Shown here: in pieces, positions 26,278 to 34,274 of the stretch
Numbering within the stretch: the stretch's first letter is position 1
Layout: each line of letters opens with the position of its first letter
Assembly (NCBI GenBank): GCA_947491985.1
Contig: CANLLR010000015.1
Location: 1-64,000 of the forward strand
Length of the DNA: 64,000 nucleotides
Origin: Flavobacteriaceae bacterium
GTDB lineage: Bacteria; Bacteroidota; Bacteroidia; Flavobacteriales; Flavobacteriaceae
Reading direction: 5' to 3'
Translations under genes and position numbers: made by a program
The notes under the pieces: model-generated
What the model saw: the letters and a program-made list of their open reading frames with translations, nothing else
Told to the model about the DNA's origin: nothing
Database searches by the model: none

Positions 26278-27894
26278 ATGAAAAAATTAAATTTAATTTA
26301 TGTCCTTTTTGCCTTTGCAGGATTACAGTCATGCACAAGCGATATGGATGTTGTTTCTGAAGACCCTAGAGTGTTATCTGCCGATGAGCTTTATTCTTCA
26401 CCTGCAGGATATAAGCAGGCACTAGCAGGTGTTTATGGTAACCTTTCCCTTACGGGAACTGGAGATGCAGGTTCGTCATTCCTTCAAGGAATTGATGCTG
26501 GAACGAGTCAATTTGGTAGATGTTTATGGTATTTACAAGAATTAACAACCGATGAGGTTATTTGGAGTTATGAAGGTGCAAACGACCCTGGAACAGCCGA
26601 ATTAAATCGGAATACATGGAATTCTAGCAACCCGCTTTTATTGGGAATGTATAGCAGAACCATGGTTCAAGTGGCATTTGTAAATGAGTTTTTAAGACAA
26701 TCCACTCCAGAAAAGTTAAGTGCTAGAGGGATTACAAATCCAACAGATATCGCCAATATTGAAACGTATAGAAATGAGGTACGTGCTTTAAGAGCTTATG
26801 CCTACTATAATATGATGGATTTGTTTGGTAAAGCGCCGTTTGTTGGTGAAAATGACCCATTGAACTTTCAAGGGCCTCAGTATGAGAGATCTCAGTTGTT
26901 TGCCTTTATTGAAAGTGAAATGAATGCTGTTTTTCCAAATTTAAAAGCACCAAGAACTAACGAATATGGTCGATTGGATCAAGCTTTTGCGAGAATGGTT
27001 TTGGCTAAAATCTATTTGAATGCTGAGGTGTACATCGGACAAAACCGTTACAATGATTGCATGACACAGTGTGCTCAGGTTATTGCAAGCGGCTACACTT
27101 TAAACGGTGATTATTTAAATAATTTTAAAGCAGACAATCATACTTCACCAGAAATGATTTTTACCTTACAAGCCGATGGGATAACCACTCAAAATTATGG
27201 TGCAACTACTGTAATGTGCAATGGTCAAGTGGGTTCACTTGAAAACAACGGATCTTCATTTGGCGTAGGAGGCTGGGGAGGAGCGCTTCGCTTGCGAAAA
27301 CAGTTTGTGCAAAAGTTTGACGGAGTTGATTTTGATTTCGATAGCAGAAAAACTCAAATGGGAGGTGGACCTCGATCAATAGATATTAACGATGTATCCA
27401 ACAGAAATCAAGGCTACATTTTAGGTAAATATTCTAATATTTCATCAGGAGGAATTCCTGGGCCTAGCTCTACATTTGTGAATACTGATTTTCCATTATT
27501 CCGATTGGCAGATGCTCATTTGATGTATGTAGAAGCACAAATGCGTAAAGATGGTGCAACCAATGGAAGCACTACTGCGAATGCCAATGCTTCTTCATTG
27601 GGCTATTTGAATGCAATACGTGATAGAGCTAATGGATACGATTTTCCTGATTTTAATCAAAATCAAGTTACGCTTCAGTTTCTTATCGATGAACGATCCA
27701 GAGAATTGCATTGGGAAGGGCATCGTAGACAAGATTTGATTCGTTTTGGCTTGTACACTGGAGGTGTTTACAATTGGGCATGGAAAGGTAACGGTCAAAA
27801 TGGTATCGCCATTCCAACATTTCGTAGATTGTTCCCAATTCCAGCAAGATCTATAGCTGCTAATCCTAATTTAATTCAAAACACAGGTTATTAA
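26278..27894 (+). CDS. susD: RagB/SusD family surface glycan-binding lipoprotein
   Basis: A 538-residue lipoprotein that caps SusC and captures glycans. A lipobox ends at C19 (GLQSC), followed by TSDMD. The helical TPR-like SusD fold is indicated by the N-terminal DELYSSPAGYKQALAGVYGNL, the middle RALRAYAYYNMMDLFGKAPFV motif and the late LLNAIRDRA-like segment (GYLNAIRDRANGYDFP), then ELHWEGHRRQDLIRFG near the C terminus, a hallmark of the family. Length is normal. It lies between susC and susE in the plus-strand arm. Confidence 0.95.
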   Translation: MKKLNLIYVLFAFAGLQSCTSDMDVVSEDPRVLSADELYSSPAGYKQALAGVYGNLSLTGTGDAGSSFLQGIDAGTSQFGRCLWYLQELTTDEVIWSYEGANDPGTAELNRNTWNSSNPLLLGMYSRTMVQVAFVNEFLRQSTPEKLSARGITNPTDIANIETYRNEVRALRAYAYYNMMDLFGKAPFVGENDPLNFQGPQYERSQLFAFIESEMNAVFPNLKAPRTNEYGRLDQAFARMVLAKIYLNAEVYIGQNRYNDCMTQCAQVIASGYTLNGDYLNNFKADNHTSPEMIFTLQADGITTQNYGATTVMCNGQVGSLENNGSSFGVGGWGGALRLRKQFVQKFDGVDFDFDSRKTQMGGGPRSIDINDVSNRNQGYILGKYSNISSGGIPGPSSTFVNTDFPLFRLADAHLMYVEAQMRKDGATNGSTTANANASSLGYLNAIRDRANGYDFPDFNQNQVTLQFLIDERSRELHWEGHRRQDLIRFGLYTGGVYNWAWKGNGQNGIAIPTFRRLFPIPARSIAANPNLIQNTGY

Positions 27895-27911
27895 TTTAAA
27901 ATAAAATAAAA

Positions 27912-29045
27912 ATGAAAAATAAATTTAATATAGTACTCGCATTATTCGCTTTCGTTGGATTTTCATCTTGTGAAAGCGAAGATAATTATGAATTATCTGA
28001 ACCAGTAGGAACCTACAGAATCGTGACACCTTTAAGCGGGGAGTCTATTGTTTTAAATGAATTGACTCCAACCAATCCTGGTATTGCCTTGACATGGACA
28101 CCCATGGATTATACGACCCCATCGGTTATTACTTACACGGTACAATTAGCGCCAAATGGGTCTGATTTTTCTAATGCACAAGATTTGGCAACTACTACTA
28201 GTACCAATGCAACAATTCAATCCGCTCAACTAAATTTAGCTGCATTAACAGCTGGTGCCACTCCGTTTGTACAAAGCGCAGTTGACATCAGAATCAAAGC
28301 TACTTCTGGTGCAGTTGGTGCCCAATCAACGTATTCTGATACCATAACTTATTTGATTACAGCATACGGTTGTTTAGGTCAGTATGCAGTTGGTGCGGGT
28401 ATTCCTTCTGCAGGATGGAACTGGGATTCACCATTAAGCTTAATTTGTGATGATAACATTTTAACGTCTAGAACCAATTTAATTAACGGTACATTCCGTT
28501 TCTTTACGGTTAGCGGTGATTGGAATTCAGGAAGAAACTATCCGTATTATGTAACTAACGGATACAAAATAAGTACTTCATTAGAGAATGCTAATGATGG
28601 TGATCAAAACTTTAAATTCAATGGAACTCCTGGAACCTATCGTATTAAAATTGACGAAAACATCAAAACAGTTACCCTAGCCCAAAGTACAGTTACTAGT
28701 GGTTTTGAGCCAACATCAACATGGTTGGTTGGAGCTGCAACACCAGGCGGATGGTCATGGTCAGGAAACAATGAAACAGAATTGCCATTAATTACTAATG
28801 GAATTTATGAAGTGCCATTAACAATGAATTCTGGTGAAACATTCAGAGTTTTCTTAGGAAATAATGGTGGCGATAGTTGGGGTCTTGGAGACAGAAACTT
28901 CCCATATTATGTTTCAAATGGCTATACAATCGATTCAGAATTAATCAATGCTTTAGATGGTGATAGTAACTTTAGATATACTGGACCAACAGCAATGAGA
29001 ATGTTTAAAATTGACTCAGTTGCGAAAGTAATCTCAGTAGATTAA
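27912..29045 (+). CDS. susE: SusE/SusF-like starch-binding outer-membrane lipoprotein
   Basis: A 377-residue lipoprotein (lipobox ending at C20, followed by acidic ESED, consistent with surface display). The N-terminal part is a SusE-type immunoglobulin-like domain (TPLSGESIVLNE to about residue 145). Two similar carbohydrate-binding repeats follow, marked by NYPYYVTNGYKISTSLENA and NFPYYVSNGYTIDSELINA, each preceded by a tryptophan-rich GWNWDSP or GWSWSGN segment that would form the binding platform. SusE proteins hold starch at the cell surface. SusE and SusF cannot be told apart well here; the protein has two C-terminal modules. Confidence 0.88.
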   Translation: MKNKFNIVLALFAFVGFSSCESEDNYELSEPVGTYRIVTPLSGESIVLNELTPTNPGIALTWTPMDYTTPSVITYTVQLAPNGSDFSNAQDLATTTSTNATIQSAQLNLAALTAGATPFVQSAVDIRIKATSGAVGAQSTYSDTITYLITAYGCLGQYAVGAGIPSAGWNWDSPLSLICDDNILTSRTNLINGTFRFFTVSGDWNSGRNYPYYVTNGYKISTSLENANDGDQNFKFNGTPGTYRIKIDENIKTVTLAQSTVTSGFEPTSTWLVGAATPGGWSWSGNNETELPLITNGIYEVPLTMNSGETFRVFLGNNGGDSWGLGDRNFPYYVSNGYTIDSELINALDGDSNFRYTGPTAMRMFKIDSVAKVISVD

Positions 29046-29069
29046 TACAATAAAATTTAAATTAATAAT

Positions 29070-29099
29070 GGGCTGGAAGTTAACTTCCAGTCCATTTTA
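29070..29099 (+). terminator. Hairpin between susE and the T9SS amylase gene
   Basis: Stem GGGCTGGAAG / CTTCCAGTCC (29070-29079 and 29084-29093, one G-T pair) with a TTAA loop, followed only by ATTTTAT. The T tract is weak, so partial termination or mRNA-end protection of susCDE is more likely than a full stop. Confidence 0.6.
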
Positions 29100-29110
29100 T
29101 ATCATTTGCT

Positions 29111-31999
29111 ATGAAAAAAAAGTATTTTATTTGTTTACTTGTTTTATTGAGCACTTACTTAACTTTTGCTCAAATTACAACTGCTCCTTCACCAGTCTTG
29201 GCAGATCAATCAGCAGTAATTACCTTTAATAAAACCGGAACTCCCTTGGCAGCCTACACAGGTACAATTTATGCTTATGTTGGCGTTACCGTAAATGGCG
29301 TGCAATGGCAAAATATAAAAGGAAGTCCAGTATGGGGAAATAACGTTCAACCTGCAATGACGCCTGTAACAGCGAACACCTATTCGCTGACCATCTCACC
29401 CGATTTATATTCCTATTTTGGCGTATCAACGTCAAATTCAATTACACAAATTTGTATAATTTTTAGAAGTTCGGATGCCTCAATGCAAACATCCGATGCG
29501 TTTATACCTGTAGGAGCTTTTCAATATACTTTGACAGCCCCCGCTTTAAACAGTTATAGTTTTCTGACTTCAGGAAGCGATTTTACCATTACAAGTAACA
29601 ACACCAATGGTACTGCTACTTATAATTTACTTGCAAATGGAGCGTCAATTAACACACTAACTACTGCTAATTATTCGTACACGCATACTAATATCACTTC
29701 CAATCAAGTATATAGTTTACAAATTACACAAGGTATTACAACATTTACCGCTAGGTTTACAGTTATTATAAATCCAGGTTCAACGACACAAACGCTACCA
29801 ACAGGAATGGTAGACGGTGTAAATTACAACGCAACAGACCCCACCAAAGCCACGGTGGTTTTGAATGCGCCATTCAAAGACTTTGTCTATTTAGCAGGAA
29901 GTTTTAACAACTGGCAACCTACCTCAGCGTATGCAATGAGAAAGGATGGAACCCGATTCTGGTTAGAATTAACAGGATTAACTCCCGGAGAAGTTTACAC
30001 CTACCAATACTGGGTATGTGACCAAACTTCTAGACCAACAAATTCTCCAGCTTTGGTAAAAACAGCCGATCCATTTTCAAATTTGGTGCTTTCGCCTTTT
30101 GACGATCCCGAAATTGCAACTTTAGGAGTTTATCCTAACTTGCCAGCCTATCCAATAGGTCAAGAAAGAGAAGTATCGGTGATACAAACGGGTCCAACTG
30201 CTTTTTGGAATTATACATGGAGTAACGCAACTACAAATTTTGTAAAGCCAAAGAAAAAAGATTTGGTTATATACGAAGCACTGGTTCGTGATTTTGATGC
30301 CACAAGAACGTATCAAGATTTAATTAATAAAATTAATTACTTCAAAGATTTAAAAATAAATGCCATTCAATTGATGCCAGTTATGGAGTTTGAAGGTAAT
30401 ATGAGTTGGGGTTACAATACAGTTTACCATATGGCTCCAGACAAGCGATATGGACCTCCTGCAAAATTAAAAGAATTTATTGATGTTTGTCATCAAAATG
30501 GTATTGCTGTACTTTTAGATATAGCTTTAAATCATGTTTTCGGACGTTCACCACTCGAAAGAATGTGGATGTTGGATACCGATAATGACGGTTGGGCAAA
30601 TGTTACGGGTTTCAGAACTTCTACTGAAAACCCATATATTAATCAAACTGCCACACACGCTTATGGTGTAGGAAGTGATATCAATCATTTTCTAACTGCC
30701 GGTCCAGGTGGAAATATGACAAGAACCTATGTGAATCGAACTATTAAAACTTGGATAGATGATTATAAAATTGACGGTTTTCGTTGGGATTTAACCAAAG
30801 GATTTACCAATCAATGTGCATCAGGAGATGAAGGTTGTACTAACGGTTACAGAACTGATAGAGTCGCTAAATTGAAAGAATATGCCGACACACAATGGTT
30901 GTCTGATCCAAATTTCTTAGTTATTTTTGAACATCTAGGAACAGGAGGATCTGCAGCCGAAGAATTGGAATGGGCAGATTACCTAAGATCTGGAGATACT
31001 AAAGGAATTATGCAATGGCGAAAAGTAACCGATCCTTATGCTAATTTGCTTAAAGGTAATTATGCTGATATTTCAGCAGTAACTGAAAAAGGTACAAGTA
31101 ACGGATTAGGCAATATGAAATATCGTTTTATTGGATATGCCGAAAGTCATGATGAAGAGAGAGTGGTCTACAAAGCATTAAACGAAGCCGGACAAACACA
31201 AGGTAATTTATTCAAAGTACATCAACGTCTTGGAGCTATGGGAGCATTGCATTTGTTAGTTCCTGGTCCTAAAATGATTTGGCACTTTGGTGAATTGGGT
31301 TGGGAAAAATCATTGTGGACATGCAATAATGGTGTGGTTTCTTTTTCAAATCCAGATTGTAAGTTAGACACCAAACCGCAACCGCAGTGGAGTGAAAATT
31401 GGTTGGCAGACGCAAATAGAACAGCTGTTTACAATACATGGGCAAAATTGAATGCCTTTAAACAAGCAGAAGCTGTTTTTGAAAATGGCGATTTCAATTG
31501 GAATTTTAGTCAAACAGGTAGTCCAAGACTAGACATTTGGACGAGTACTTCTCCAACATCTTCTTTAAGCTATGTTTTTGTTAGAACTAATTTTTCAGAC
31601 AATACATTGAACATAGGTGCTGGTTTTCCATTTACAGGAACATGGTACAACATAATGGATAATTCATTGATAAACGTTACAGATACTAATATGAATATTG
31701 CTATTGAAACAGGTGGATTTAGAGTGTTTGCTAATCAACCATCGAGTTTAAATACCAATCAATTTTCAGTATTGGATTTTGTGGCTTTATCACCAAATCC
31801 TGCGATGAATCATTTTTCACTTAATATTAATACCTCAAAAGTAGAAGTGTATTCTGTCACAGGTCAATTGGTAAGCTCTTACAAAGATTCTAATGTGAGC
31901 CAACAATTCGATATTTCGGCACTTAATCAAGGCGTTTATCTTGTTAAAATTTTTGACAATAACAACAACGAAAAAACGATGCGATTAATCAAACAATAA
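29111..31999 (+). CDS. T9SS-secreted GH13 alpha-amylase with N-terminal beta modules
   Basis: A 962-residue extracellular amylase. A signal peptide ends LTFAQ (residue 21). Beta-sandwich modules fill about 25-220. A CBM48/E-set-like module with FVYLAGSFNNWQP (258-270) precedes the barrel. GH13 regions: I DIALNH (470-475), II GFRWD (nucleophile D560), III IFEH (acid/base E607), IV ESHD (D681). The last ~75 residues (LSPNPAMNHF ... GVYLVKIF ... MRLIKQ) are a T9SS type A sorting domain, so the enzyme is exported to the cell surface or medium. It follows susE by 65 bp and ends with a perfect 12-bp terminator. It is the likely first starch-cutting enzyme. Alpha-amylase versus pullulanase specificity is not settled. 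Confidence 0.92.
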   Translation: MKKKYFICLLVLLSTYLTFAQITTAPSPVLADQSAVITFNKTGTPLAAYTGTIYAYVGVTVNGVQWQNIKGSPVWGNNVQPAMTPVTANTYSLTISPDLYSYFGVSTSNSITQICIIFRSSDASMQTSDAFIPVGAFQYTLTAPALNSYSFLTSGSDFTITSNNTNGTATYNLLANGASINTLTTANYSYTHTNITSNQVYSLQITQGITTFTARFTVIINPGSTTQTLPTGMVDGVNYNATDPTKATVVLNAPFKDFVYLAGSFNNWQPTSAYAMRKDGTRFWLELTGLTPGEVYTYQYWVCDQTSRPTNSPALVKTADPFSNLVLSPFDDPEIATLGVYPNLPAYPIGQEREVSVIQTGPTAFWNYTWSNATTNFVKPKKKDLVIYEALVRDFDATRTYQDLINKINYFKDLKINAIQLMPVMEFEGNMSWGYNTVYHMAPDKRYGPPAKLKEFIDVCHQNGIAVLLDIALNHVFGRSPLERMWMLDTDNDGWANVTGFRTSTENPYINQTATHAYGVGSDINHFLTAGPGGNMTRTYVNRTIKTWIDDYKIDGFRWDLTKGFTNQCASGDEGCTNGYRTDRVAKLKEYADTQWLSDPNFLVIFEHLGTGGSAAEELEWADYLRSGDTKGIMQWRKVTDPYANLLKGNYADISAVTEKGTSNGLGNMKYRFIGYAESHDEERVVYKALNEAGQTQGNLFKVHQRLGAMGALHLLVPGPKMIWHFGELGWEKSLWTCNNGVVSFSNPDCKLDTKPQPQWSENWLADANRTAVYNTWAKLNAFKQAEAVFENGDFNWNFSQTGSPRLDIWTSTSPTSSLSYVFVRTNFSDNTLNIGAGFPFTGTWYNIMDNSLINVTDTNMNIAIETGGFRVFANQPSSLNTNQFSVLDFVALSPNPAMNHFSLNINTSKVEVYSVTGQLVSSYKDSNVSQQFDISALNQGVYLVKIFDNNNNEKTMRLIKQ

Positions 32000-32031
32000 A
32001 TTTTTGTTGAATTAGTTATAATAGATTGCAA

Positions 32032-32068
32032 AAAAGACCTTTTAATTTTAAAAGGTCTTTTATTTTTT
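32032..32068 (+). terminator. Intrinsic terminator of the susCDE-amylase operon
   Basis: Perfect 12-bp stem AAAAGACCTTTT / AAAAGGTCTTTT (32032-32043 and 32050-32061), loop AATTTT, then A and six T. It follows the amylase stop by about 30 bp. Confidence 0.9.
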
Positions 32069-32084
32069 GAAAGTATATAGCAAC

Positions 32085-32115
32085 AAAAAACCCGAATACT
32101 ACTATTCGGGTTTTT
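32085..32115 (-). terminator. Intrinsic terminator of the tRNA-Phe gene
   Basis: Stem CCCGAATA / TATTCGGG (32091-32098 and 32103-32110) with a four-base loop and A/T runs on both sides. Read on the minus strand the T6 run lies at 32085-32090, immediately after the tRNA. Confidence 0.85.
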
Positions 32116-32116
32116 G

Positions 32117-32189
32117 TGGTACCTCCAGGGATCGAACCAGGGACACATGGATTTTCAGTCCATTGCTCTACCATCTGAGCTAAGGTACC
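32117..32189 (-). tRNA. tRNA-Phe (anticodon GAA)
   Basis: The minus strand folds as a cloverleaf of 73 bases: acceptor stem GGTACCT / AGGTACC, D arm with GCTCAGATGGTAGAGC, anticodon loop CTGAAAA with GAA, and a T arm with GGTTCGATCC. The discriminator base is A. The next bases are CAA, so the CCA end is not encoded. A perfect promoter lies upstream and a hairpin terminator follows. Confidence 0.97.
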
Positions 32190-32204
32190 TCGCTAATGCG
32201 GGTG

Positions 32205-32235
32205 CAAATATAGAATCATTTTTACTTTATTCAAA
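32205..32235 (-). promoter_or_regulatory. Perfect Bacteroidota promoter TTTG-N19-TATATTTG for tRNA-Phe
   Basis: On the minus strand TTTG (32232-32235) and TATATTTG (32205-32212) are separated by exactly 19 bases, the full consensus of the phylum's primary sigma factor. Transcription would start a few bases before the tRNA 5' end at 32189. Confidence 0.85.
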
Positions 32236-32259
32236 ACATTTATTCAAAAAAATCTATTG

Positions 32260-32267
32260 TAACTTTG
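32260..32267 (+). promoter_or_regulatory. Candidate -7 box for coaX
   Basis: TAACTTTG matches TANNTTTG and lies 20 bp before the coaX start. No -33 TTTG at the 19-base spacing, so support is partial. Confidence 0.4.
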
Positions 32268-32286
32268 TATTTTTAAATCAATTGTT

Positions 32287-33018
32287 ATGCTTTTAGCCAT
32301 AGATGTCGGAAATACTAAAGTCAAAGCGGCTGTATTTGAGAACAATACATTTTTAACTAAGGAAGTTTTTAACCGTAGTGAATTTATCCCAACCGTTGAA
32401 AAAATAATAAAAAAGTATCCGCTGATTACCTCTATGATAGTAGCTTCAGTAGGAAAAATGGATAAAAGCGACTTTTTGCATTTTAAAACCACATTGAAAG
32501 TTCACTTCATAAGCAATGACAATCGATTTCCTTTTCAAAATTTATACAGTACACCAAAAACTCTAGGAATCGACAGAATGGTCTTGTCTGCAGGAGCTGT
32601 ACTATTTTATCCAAAGCACAACCGTTTAATTATTGATGCTGGAACCTGCGTTACTTATGATTTTATTGATGAAAACGATGGTTATCGGGGTGGTGCCATT
32701 TCTCCAGGGATTCGATTGCGTTACGAAGCCTTACATAATTATACCGCTAATTTGCCGTTAATAAGCAAAGAAGAACCTGATCATTTTATTGGCAATTCAA
32801 CCAATCAATCCATTCACACAGGGGTAATCAACGGCTTAACCTATGAAATAGATGGATTTATAAATACCTATTCGAATAAATATCAAAACTTTATCATAAT
32901 TTTAACGGGCGGCGATGCAGATTTTTTGGCTAAACGATTAAAAAATACCATCTTTGCCAATCAAAATTTTCTTTTAGAAAGTTTGAATCAACTATATCAA
33001 TACACTAAAAATGATTAA
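32287..33018 (+). CDS. coaX: Type III pantothenate kinase
   Basis: A 243-residue ASKHA-fold kinase that phosphorylates pantothenate in the first step of coenzyme A synthesis. The N-terminal phosphate motif AIDVGNTKVKAAVFE (residues 4-18), the mid-protein LGIDRMVLSAGA and DAGTCVTYDFI motifs, and GGAISPGIRLRYEAL all match CoaX. Type III kinases are not inhibited by CoA. It opens a run of co-directional genes; its end overlaps the following beta-barrel gene by 8 bp, a layout that suggests coupled translation with envelope genes. Confidence 0.95.
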   Translation: MLLAIDVGNTKVKAAVFENNTFLTKEVFNRSEFIPTVEKIIKKYPLITSMIVASVGKMDKSDFLHFKTTLKVHFISNDNRFPFQNLYSTPKTLGIDRMVLSAGAVLFYPKHNRLIIDAGTCVTYDFIDENDGYRGGAISPGIRLRYEALHNYTANLPLISKEEPDHFIGNSTNQSIHTGVINGLTYEIDGFINTYSNKYQNFIIILTGGDADFLAKRLKNTIFANQNFLLESLNQLYQYTKND

Positions 33019-34258
33019 AAATTTTTTTTGCAGCTTGTTTTTGCTGTTCTCTCTGTTAACCTTCGCTCAACAAGGAACTTCTTCGCCTTATTCTTTTTAT
33101 GGTATTGGAGATGTAAGATTTAAAGGTACAAACGAAAATAGAGCCCTTGGAGGTTTATCTTTTGTTCCCGATAGTATTCACATAAATATTCAAAACCCAG
33201 CACTTTTATCCAGTCTTAAACTTACTGCATTTTCTGTTGGAGGTACTTTTTCACCCGTACAACTTAAAACCACTACTCAAAATGAAAAAGCGCAACGCAC
33301 ATCACTTGATTACTTGGCTATAGCCATACCTGTAAATAAATTTAATGTTGGTTTTGGATTAATTCCATTTTCATCAGTAGGTTATTTTGTAAGAAATTCT
33401 AATCCTAATCTATTACAAAACAATAGATTCGAAGGAAATGGAGGAATTAATAGAGTATATACTACGCTAAGTTATAAAATAAACAGTAGTTTTAGTGTTG
33501 GTGCCGATTTGCAATACAATTTCGGAACAATCGAAACAAAAAAAGTGACACTACAAGATGATGTTCAATTGGGAACTAGAGAAATAAATACTTCTGGTAT
33601 TAATGGATTGAGTATGAATTTTGGACTTTCGTATGCTAAAAAAATAAACAACAAATTCAATCTCTACAGCGGATTAACTTTTGCCCCACAAGCCAATTTA
33701 ACATTAAATAATGAAAGAGTTATCGCTACAGTTCAAGCATTACCCGGAGGTGAAGTAGAATATGGAGATCCATTTAATGTGCCGTTATCAGATACAAAAT
33801 TGAAGTTACCTTCTAAATTGAGTTTAGGTTCTGGTATAGGGAACTTAAAAAAATGGTTTGTTGGTGCCGAAGTTACACATCAAAATAATAGTGATTTTGG
33901 AAACCGATTTGCCGATATTGATAATGTAACTTTTCAAAATGCAACTAAAGTAAGTCTTGGTGGTTTTTTTATACCCAAATTCAATGCGTTTTCTCAATAT
34001 TGGAAGAAAATAACGTACAGAGGTGGACTTCGTTATGAAAACACAGGATTAGTGGTAAACAACCAGTCAATAAAAGATGCAGCTGCTACAGTAGGGTTTG
34101 GTTTTCCAATTGGAAATTCATTTTCTAATGTTAATATAGGTGCTGAATTTGGTCAAAGAGGCACAACAAAAGCGGGTCTAATTCAAGAAAATTATACTAA
34201 TATTAGTATTGGAATTTCCTTTAACGACCGTTGGTTTATTAAAAGAAAATACGATTAA
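33011..34258 (+). CDS. Outer-membrane beta-barrel protein of unknown role
   Basis: A 415-residue protein with a signal peptide (MIKNFFCSLFLLFSLLTFAQ). It has an N-terminal SPYSFYGIGD segment and long alternating-residue strands separated by turns, ending in NISIGISFNDRWFIKRKYD. The pattern (for example FNVGFGLIPFSSVGYF and SFSVGADLQYNFG) is that of a FadL/OmpP1-like or other transport-type barrel, but no family motif is decisive. It lies inside the coaX-ppiD run, between pantothenate kinase and a TPR lipoprotein-type gene. The placement near lptC and a PpiD-like foldase suggests envelope function only in general terms. Confidence 0.7.
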   Translation: MIKNFFCSLFLLFSLLTFAQQGTSSPYSFYGIGDVRFKGTNENRALGGLSFVPDSIHINIQNPALLSSLKLTAFSVGGTFSPVQLKTTTQNEKAQRTSLDYLAIAIPVNKFNVGFGLIPFSSVGYFVRNSNPNLLQNNRFEGNGGINRVYTTLSYKINSSFSVGADLQYNFGTIETKKVTLQDDVQLGTREINTSGINGLSMNFGLSYAKKINNKFNLYSGLTFAPQANLTLNNERVIATVQALPGGEVEYGDPFNVPLSDTKLKLPSKLSLGSGIGNLKKWFVGAEVTHQNNSDFGNRFADIDNVTFQNATKVSLGGFFIPKFNAFSQYWKKITYRGGLRYENTGLVVNNQSIKDAAATVGFGFPIGNSFSNVNIGAEFGQRGTTKAGLIQENYTNISIGISFNDRWFIKRKYD

Positions 34259-34274
34259 TTTAAAACTATTCAAA

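Noticed and set aside
32114..32296. Plus-strand 60-codon frame across the tRNA-Phe region
   Set aside because: It covers the tRNA and its promoter on the opposite strand; no coding evidence.
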